Shown here: positions 6,284-10,426 of the stretch, piece after piece
How the letters are laid out: every line of letters begins with the position of its first letter
How positions within the stretch are numbered: position 1 is the stretch's first letter
NCBI GenBank assembly: GCA_964400875.1
Contig: CAYNWK010000147.1
Span: forward strand, 1 to 10,426
Direction: 5' to 3'
Source: CAYNWK01 sp964400875
Lineage (GTDB): Bacteria; Chloroflexota; Anaerolineae; Anaerolineales; UBA4823
Length of the DNA stretch: 10,426 nt
Notes under the pieces: generated by a model
What the model saw: the letters and a program-made list of their open reading frames with translations, nothing else
What the model was told of the DNA's origin: nothing
The model's database searches: none
Position numbers and translations under genes: made by a program

Positions 6284-8119
6284 TTGCCTGAGCCGCCAAC
6301 CTCGACGCGCGAACAAACCCTGCAGCGACTGATCCGCAAGCTCACCCAACAAATCGACCGCCTGGAGGCGGTAAGCCGCCGTTTTGTCTGGGTCCGCCTG
6401 GGCGTCATAGTGCTCGGGGGGATGCTGATCTGGGCCGCCTCCGGCCTGGTGGGCGGCCAGGCGGTCTGGATAGCCTTCATCATTACCATTTTGGCTTTTG
6501 TGGCGGTGGTGTACCTTCACCGCCACCTGGCGGGCTGGATCGAAAAATTTTCCCTGTATAGCGAGCTCAAATCCGGACAGCTGGCCCGCTTGACCCTGGC
6601 CTGGGAGGGCATCCCTGCGCCGTCCGCGCAGCTCCAGCCGGCTAAGAGTTCCCTCGAACTTGACCTGGATCTAACCGGCCCGCGCTCCTTGCACCACCTG
6701 CTGGATACGGCCGTCTCGGCGGGCGGAAGCCAGCTACTGGCCGACTGGTTGAGCCAGCCGGTCCCCGATCTGGCTTTGATCCGCCGCAACCAGGACCTGG
6801 CGCGCGAGCTCCTGCCGCTCTCGCGCTTCCGGGACCGGCTGCTGCTCAACTTCCGCCTGGTCTCCAGAGCGGATCTGCGGGGGGATAACCTGCTGCGCTG
6901 GCTGCATGCGGACTTCCCTTCGGAGCGCCTGCGCAAGGCGCTGCCGTTGGCGGCCGTGCTCGCCCTGCTCAACCTGACCCTGTTCGGCCTGAGCGCCGCC
7001 GGCGCGCTGCCCGCTTACTGGATCGCCTCTCTATTTCTCTACTTGCTTTTCTACTATGGTAATCTGTCAGCGGTGAACCCTTTCCTGGAGGCGATCGTCG
7101 ATCTGGACAGCGAACTCGACAAGTTCAGGGCGATCATCCGCTACCTGGAAGCATATCCCTACGCTGGAACGCCCAAGCTGGCCGACCTTTGCGCTCCCTT
7201 CCGCAACCGGGATGACCTGCCTTCGTCCCGTTTACGGCGGGTCAAGTTCGTCACCGCCGCCGTCGGCCTGCGGATGAACCCGGTGCTGAATCTGATATTG
7301 AACCTGCTGATCCCCTGGGACTTGTTCTTTGCCTACCTGGCCGATCGCCAGAGGGCAGCCCTGGCGGCCGCGCTGCCGGGCTGGCTCGATACCTGGTACA
7401 ACCTGGAGGCGTTGAGCTCCCTGGCGGGATTCGCGCATTTGAACCCGGAGTATATCTTCCCTGAGGTCGCTGCTTCGGTAGGGATCGTATTCGAAGCCCG
7501 CGGGCTGGGGCACCCACTCATCCCCGCTGCGCTCAAGGTTTGCAATGACTTTACCGTGGATCGGCTCGGTTCGATCGCCGTGATCACCGGCTCGAACATG
7601 GCCGGCAAGAGCACTTTCATCAAGACCGTCGGAGTCAACCAGTGCCTGGCATACGCCGGCGGGCCGGTGAACGCCAGGGAATACCGTTCCATTCCTTTCC
7701 GCCTGCATACCTGCATCCGCATCACCGATTCGCTGGTGGACGGCTTTTCTTACTTCTACGCCGAGGTAACCTGTTTGAAGCGCCTTCTGGAAGCATATCA
7801 AGAACCCGAGGGCAGACCCTTGCTTTACCTGATCGACGAGATTTTTCGCGGCACCAACAATCGGGAGCGCCTGATCGGCAGCCGTGCTTATCTGAACGCC
7901 CTAATCGGCGGCAACGGGGTCGGTTTTCTGGCTACCCACGATCTCGAGCTGGCCAACCTGGCGGAACAGAGCCCGCTGGTGCGCAACTTCCACTTTCGCG
8001 ACGAGGTGCGCGACGGCAGGCTGGTCTTCGATTACCAGATCCACCCCGGCCCCAGCCCGACCACCAACGCCCTGAAGATCATGCGCCTAGAAGGCCTGCC
8101 GGTTGAGGGGGATGATTAG
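6284..8119 (+). CDS. Membrane-anchored MutS-family ATPase (MutS domain V, no mismatch-recognition domain)
   Basis: The 611-residue protein begins with TTG, which has GGGGAG seven bases upstream. An in-frame TAA at 6242 and no ATG until codon 47 make this start nearly certain. An amphipathic helix (about 8-32) precedes two membrane segments (about 37-55 and 60-78). A partial MutS core/lever region follows (PRSLHHLLDTAVSAGGSQLL, 133-152), then two more hydrophobic segments (about 219-238 and 243-259). The C-terminal half is a complete MutS ATPase: GHPLIP (409-414), Walker A TGSNMAGKST (435-444), signature-region DGFSYFYAEV (486-495), Walker B LLYLIDEIFRGTN (513-525) and ATHD (550-553). The N-terminal mismatch-binding domain of true MutS is absent, and there is no Smr nuclease domain as in MutS2. 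The family recurs in bacteria, usually annotated as a mismatch-repair protein, but membrane insertion argues for another DNA or RNA task at the membrane. Function is unknown. Confidence 0.88.
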   Translation: MPEPPTSTREQTLQRLIRKLTQQIDRLEAVSRRFVWVRLGVIVLGGMLIWAASGLVGGQAVWIAFIITILAFVAVVYLHRHLAGWIEKFSLYSELKSGQLARLTLAWEGIPAPSAQLQPAKSSLELDLDLTGPRSLHHLLDTAVSAGGSQLLADWLSQPVPDLALIRRNQDLARELLPLSRFRDRLLLNFRLVSRADLRGDNLLRWLHADFPSERLRKALPLAAVLALLNLTLFGLSAAGALPAYWIASLFLYLLFYYGNLSAVNPFLEAIVDLDSELDKFRAIIRYLEAYPYAGTPKLADLCAPFRNRDDLPSSRLRRVKFVTAAVGLRMNPVLNLILNLLIPWDLFFAYLADRQRAALAAALPGWLDTWYNLEALSSLAGFAHLNPEYIFPEVAASVGIVFEARGLGHPLIPAALKVCNDFTVDRLGSIAVITGSNMAGKSTFIKTVGVNQCLAYAGGPVNAREYRSIPFRLHTCIRITDSLVDGFSYFYAEVTCLKRLLEAYQEPEGRPLLYLIDEIFRGTNNRERLIGSRAYLNALIGGNGVGFLATHDLELANLAEQSPLVRNFHFRDEVRDGRLVFDYQIHPGPSPTTNALKIMRLEGLPVEGDD

Positions 8120-8961
8120 TCGCTGTTGAAGGGGGGCAGATTCGGGCGTTCAGCATGTTCCGGAAAGCTTGCCGCGAGGCGCAGATCCCAGGAGCGGAGC
8201 AGGGGGGAAGCCAGCACGAGCAGCATGATGTCAGCGGTGAAGTGCCCGATCATGGCTGCCAGCAATCCATACCGCCAGTATAAATAACCGAAGGCGAGAC
8301 CGGCGAGCCCATTCAAGATCAGCGCCCGGGCGATCACCCTGGGGCCGAGAGGGGTAAGCGCAGCCGTGGCAGGCAGATGGCCTGCTCCAAACAAGAGCGC
8401 CGCGCCGACGTTGGCGGCCCAGTAGACGCCCGCGGGAAGGTTTCCAGCCGGAGCGCGCCAGATGAAACCGAGCAGCCAGGCAAGCAGCGAGAAGGTGAAC
8501 AAGCGCAGCAGGATCTCTTCTGTGATCCCCCCATGGAAGCAAGCCAAGAAACGTTTCCAGGTTGCTGTCTCCGCAACCTTCAGATGTACGCCGGGTGGTA
8601 AAGCGCTTCTGAAGTAGGCGATATCTAACCCAATGATGAGCAAGGCTGCGCCCGCGCCCAACCCTGCCGCCGCCAGCGTAATCCTGAGAAGCGCCGGGGA
8701 GACATCTTCACCGGCCAGCGCCCGCGTTAATAACGGCGCGCCCAGGCCGACTGCCTCCGCAAGCAGCAAACCCGCGCCCGTCGCAAAGGCTACCAGGACC
8801 GAGTTTTGCAGCATGGAGATCAGCAGGATAGCTCGCCTCGGAATGGACGCGTTTTCGATGCGGTCCCGGCCGAGCGTTATTCCATACGGAAGCGCAGCAG
8901 CATATCCGAAAACCCCCCAGCCGAACAAGACGCCGAATTGAACCCATGGGTAGGGGGTCAT
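8116..8961 (-). CDS. CPBP-family intramembrane metalloprotease (CAAX protease/ABI type)
   Basis: The 281-residue polytopic membrane protein shows the three conserved CPBP motifs in order: EEILLR (148-153), FGAGH (191-195) and GHFTAD (239-244). They supply the glutamates and histidines thought to bind the metal and water in this Rce1-like fold. Six to eight hydrophobic segments are visible, including 45-70, 93-113, 155-169, 180-194, 212-228 and 232-252. Bacterial members act in bacteriocin maturation or immunity, in prenyl-protein-like processing, or on unknown substrates. Its ATG at 8961 overlaps the stop of the preceding gene as ATGA, so the two are translationally coupled and probably work together under the MerR-type promoter upstream. 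Its TAA stop (8116-8118) interlocks with the TAG of the convergent MutS-like gene. Family call is strong; substrate unknown. Confidence 0.9.
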   Translation of the reverse strand: MTPYPWVQFGVLFGWGVFGYAAALPYGITLGRDRIENASIPRRAILLISMLQNSVLVAFATGAGLLLAEAVGLGAPLLTRALAGEDVSPALLRITLAAAGLGAGAALLIIGLDIAYFRSALPPGVHLKVAETATWKRFLACFHGGITEEILLRLFTFSLLAWLLGFIWRAPAGNLPAGVYWAANVGAALLFGAGHLPATAALTPLGPRVIARALILNGLAGLAFGYLYWRYGLLAAMIGHFTADIMLLVLASPLLRSWDLRLAASFPEHAERPNLPPFNSD

Positions 8962-9398
8962 CCGGTTTGAAAGTCTCGTTCGGGAATGGGTTGAGCAAAA
9001 TCGACCGCTTTGAGATCAGGCAGGCTGGCATCCTGCTTGTTTAGAAAATCCAGGGCCTCTCTGATTGTCCGGCAGTTATGCCAGCTTATCCTGGCGATGC
9101 GCAGTATTATTGCTCCGATCAACTGGCGGAACGTCGAAATTTGGTGGACAAATATGAGCCAACCGACCTGCGGGTGTTTGATTACGCGGTTCAAAGTTTC
9201 CATTGAGTCTCTGCGGGAACCTTGAATTTCGCCGAGTTGGGTATTATTCACGATCAAGTGAACCGGGGGATCCCCCTCGGCCTCGATCGTGTCAATTTCC
9301 AGCTCGATCAAGCCGCGCAATTCGGCGAGGGTTTGATCTCCCGCAACAGCGACGTACAGGACGCGATGCGGTACGATCCATTGGATGGCATAGTTCAT
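8958..9398 (-). CDS. Small soluble protein, possible STAS/SpoIIAA-like fold, function unknown
   Basis: The 146-residue protein has no signal peptide, and I do not recognise a named family with certainty. The pattern of short strands and amphipathic helices resembles a STAS or SpoIIAA-like domain: QWIVPHRVLYVAVAGDQTLA (6-25) gives two strands, ELRGLIELEIDTIEAE a helix, VHLIVNNTQL (46-55) a strand, and QVGWLIFVHQISTF (77-90) a strand. A hydrophobic helix RQLIGAIILRIARI (91-104) follows, then TIREALDFLNKQD (111-123), the kind of closing helix seen in small regulatory proteins. The ATG at 9398 sits six bases after AGGGG, part of which is paired in a hairpin (see the terminator entry). It is first in a two-gene unit with the CPBP protease. 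A modulator or sensor of that membrane protease is possible, but this is inference from position only. Confidence 0.8.
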   Translation of the reverse strand: MNYAIQWIVPHRVLYVAVAGDQTLAELRGLIELEIDTIEAEGDPPVHLIVNNTQLGEIQGSRRDSMETLNRVIKHPQVGWLIFVHQISTFRQLIGAIILRIARISWHNCRTIREALDFLNKQDASLPDLKAVDFAQPIPERDFQTG

Positions 9399-9436
9399 AA
9401 AAAACCCCTGAGTGTGTCAGAAGACGTTCACTCAGG
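9399..9436 (-). terminator. Hairpin plus U6 tract that abuts the next start codon and covers part of its Shine-Dalgarno
   Basis: On the minus strand CCTGAGTG and CACTCAGG pair perfectly (8 bp, 14-nt loop; plus-strand arms 9407-9414 and 9429-9436). They are followed by GG and six T residues, and then immediately by the ATG at 9398. This is the form of an intrinsic terminator for the MerR gene, which ends 27 bp upstream of the hairpin. Three of the five bases of the only Shine-Dalgarno (AGGGG) for the next gene lie in the 3' arm, so it may also block translation. The stem is moderate in strength, so leakage is possible. Confidence 0.6.
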
Positions 9437-9467
9437 AGTATACAGGTTGCCCTAAGGGCAAGGTCAA
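9437..9467 (-). promoter_or_regulatory. MerR-type promoter, 19-bp spacer with dyad operator
   Basis: On the minus strand TTGACC (-35, 9462-9467) and TATACT (-10, 9437-9442) are separated by 19 bp instead of the usual 17. The spacer contains TTGCCCTTAGGGCAA (9447-9461), a perfect 7-bp dyad around one base. A long spacer with a dyad between the boxes is the hallmark of promoters that MerR-family activators untwist, and a MerR gene lies immediately upstream; its TGA stop is inside the -35 box. Transcription would start near 9430-9431, giving a leader of about 32 bases before the ATG at 9398. The layout strongly resembles the E. coli CueR target promoter, although the regulator here has no cysteines. 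Confidence 0.7.
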
Positions 9468-10315
9468 GGGGGATTCTGGCGTTTTCCTTCAGCCCGGAGC
9501 TCAATTTGAATTAAGCCCAGCAGGCGTAATTGTGCCGGGTTGAGAATTGCGTGAATGGAGTCGGAGAGCACCTGTCGGAAGACGGCCTGCACAGGCTCAT
9601 CCAATGGCGGCGCCTCGGGCAAGGAAGCCGGAGGGTTGAGCGCCGCCGCAATTTCATGCGCCATCAGCTCAAGCCTGGGATCGCCAACCTCCAGGTCTAC
9701 CGCTTGCTGCAGGTGTCTCCCCAGAACGGATAGATAATTTCCTTCGGTAGACAAGGTTTGGGTAAGCGCCATCCAGTATTCCCGCGCGCCCACGCCCCAA
9801 TTGAATTCCTCCAGACGTGCGAGCAGCTGCTCATCGACTTGCTGGGCGAAATCGGAGACGTTTTCAGGATAAACCATGGAGATCTCCATGAGGATCTCAG
9901 ATACGTGGGGAGCATCCCTGGCAGGTCGTTCGATGTGTTTAAGCGTGGCGCTTGCCTCCATCAAGTCATGCACTTGCTGAAGCTGCTGGCTGAAGCCTTC
10001 GATTTTCGCCGTCAAATCCTCGGCAAGGAGTTCAAGCTGCTTTTTTAATGCCGCGTCCGCGTCCTTGGCCTGCAAAATCCCGCCAATGTCTGAGAGGGAG
10101 AAACCAAGCTCTTTAAGCCTCAAGATGATCTTCAGGCGGTATACATCCGCCACTCCGTACAAGCGGTAGCCTTTTTTCGAGCGATTGGCTTTGGGCATCA
10201 GCCCGAGTTTATGATAATGCCGGATGGTCTTGGTGGACACTCGGAGTAAATCCGCCAGCTGCCCAATGCGCATCTGGCCGGATACTGCGGGTGTTGGATC
10301 GTTTTTCGAGGACAT
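9464..10315 (-). CDS. MerR-family transcriptional regulator with long helical C-terminal domain
   Basis: The 283-residue protein has a winged-helix MerR domain at residues 15-81: MRIGQLADLLRVSTKTIRHY (15-34), then LGLM (37-40), GYRLYG (49-54), and VYRLKIILRLKELGFSLSDI (58-77). A coiled-coil dimerisation helix follows at about 86-125. The remaining 160 residues are mostly helical and match no effector domain I know; they include NVSDFAQQVDEQLLARLEEF (152-171), a Trp/Tyr-rich patch (FNWGVGAREYW, 171-181), and a proline-rich linker near 228-241. There is no cysteine anywhere, which excludes the thiol metal sites of MerR, CueR and ZntR. The ATG at 10315 has AGGGAG about eleven bases upstream; the ATG of codon 15 would also leave a full DNA-binding domain. 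Its likely target is the 19-bp-spacer promoter at its own 3' end, which serves the STAS-like and CPBP genes. The inducer is unknown. Confidence 0.9.
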   Translation of the reverse strand: MSSKNDPTPAVSGQMRIGQLADLLRVSTKTIRHYHKLGLMPKANRSKKGYRLYGVADVYRLKIILRLKELGFSLSDIGGILQAKDADAALKKQLELLAEDLTAKIEGFSQQLQQVHDLMEASATLKHIERPARDAPHVSEILMEISMVYPENVSDFAQQVDEQLLARLEEFNWGVGAREYWMALTQTLSTEGNYLSVLGRHLQQAVDLEVGDPRLELMAHEIAAALNPPASLPEAPPLDEPVQAVFRQVLSDSIHAILNPAQLRLLGLIQIELRAEGKRQNPP

Positions 10316-10347
10316 TCCAGGCGCTCCCTACTGCAGCGTTCAATTCG

Positions 10348-10353
10348 ATTTTA
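10348..10353 (-). promoter_or_regulatory. Weak candidate -10 box for the MerR regulator gene
   Basis: TAAAAT on the minus strand would place the start near 10341 and leave a leader of about 26 bases. No good -35 box is visible at the right distance, so the call is tentative. The palindrome at 10358-10368 lies just upstream of it and could allow autoregulation. Confidence 0.25.
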
Positions 10354-10357
10354 CCTG

Positions 10358-10368
10358 CAACTCAGTTG
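10358..10368. promoter_or_regulatory. 11-bp palindrome between divergent promoters (possible operator)
   Basis: CAACT-C-AGTTG is a perfect 5-bp dyad around one base, between the start of the MerR gene and the outward promoter to its right. Flanking TTCAA (10339-10343) and TTGAA (10366-10370) add a second, looser inverted pair. It shares only a CTnAG core with the dyad at 9447-9461, so common recognition is uncertain. Confidence 0.35.
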
Positions 10369-10377
10369 AATTACCGC

Positions 10378-10406
10378 TTGACTCCTTTACCTAACTTTGT
10401 TATACT
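10378..10406 (+). promoter_or_regulatory. Near-consensus sigma-70 promoter pointing right, out of the window
   Basis: TTGACT (10378-10383) and TATACT (10401-10406) are spaced by exactly 17 bp, close to the housekeeping consensus. Transcription would start near 10413 and serve a gene beyond 10426. It is divergent from the MerR regulator gene, so that unseen gene may belong to the same regulatory circuit. Confidence 0.6.
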
Positions 10407-10426
10407 TTTATAAGTCGTAACCCGAT

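Noticed and set aside
6244..6291. A 15-codon upstream frame (ATG to TGA) overlapping the TTG start of the MutS-like gene
   Set aside because: It has no ribosome site and no patterned content. Translational coupling is conceivable, but nothing in the sequence supports it over chance.
7232..7801. Minus-strand open frame of 189 codons inside the MutS-like gene
   Set aside because: It lies opposite the conserved ATPase domain and has no recognisable family features.
8116..8119. Interlocked stop codons of the convergent genes as a regulatory feature
   Set aside because: The TTA/TAG overlap is common in compact genomes, and no hairpin or terminator was seen at the junction.
9464..10315. Naming the regulator CueR because its target promoter resembles the copA promoter
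   Set aside because: The protein has no cysteine, is about twice the length of CueR, and no copper-handling gene is nearby. Only the promoter architecture is shared.

Overview
The window is GC-rich bacterial chromosomal DNA, densely coded, with ten protein genes and no RNA genes, insertion sequences or CRISPR. Eight genes read on the minus strand as a leftward run plus a second leftward group, one reads on the plus strand, and the leftmost gene is cut by the window edge. The family mix (SagB-type nitroreductase, membrane-anchored MutS-like ATPase, DUF4162-type ABC exporter with two long permeases, CPBP protease) recalls Chloroflexota/Anaerolineae. That is an inference from protein style; nothing in the window fixes the taxon.

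Left part (1-6084, all minus, read from right to left): an ABC-2 exporter ATPase, two different ABC-2 permeases, a small conserved-looking protein of unknown function, a stand-alone NAD(P)H-hydrate epimerase, a stand-alone RibD-C-type reductase, and the first 113 codons of a SagB/ThcOx-type dehydrogenase. Spacings of 1, 10, 17, 31 and 9 bp make the first six genes a likely single transcript. A 69-bp gap holding a large hairpin precedes the SagB-like gene.

Middle (6085-8119): a divergent promoter region of 199 bp carries an 11-bp inverted repeat with widely spaced arms. A plus-strand gene follows, starting with TTG, for a membrane-anchored MutS-family ATPase. Its stop codon interlocks with the stop of the convergent gene to its right.

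Right part (8116-10426, minus): a cysteine-free MerR-family regulator lies upstream of two ATGA-overlapped genes, a small protein with a possible STAS/SpoIIAA-like fold and a CPBP-family intramembrane protease. The junction between the regulator and its two followers is the most interesting spot. The regulator's stop codon lies inside a -35 box (TTGACC), which is followed by a 19-bp spacer containing the dyad TTGCCCTTAGGGCAA and a -10 box (TATACT). This is the architecture of promoters activated by MerR proteins. Just downstream, a hairpin followed by six U residues abuts the start codon of the next gene and partly covers its Shine-Dalgarno sequence. The hairpin can form only in read-through RNA from the regulator gene, because the predicted start site of the MerR-type promoter removes its 5' arm. 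This suggests a compact switch in which read-through RNA is silenced and promoter-derived RNA is translated. At the right edge a near-consensus plus-strand promoter (TTGACT, 17 bp, TATACT) points out of the window, divergent from the regulator gene.
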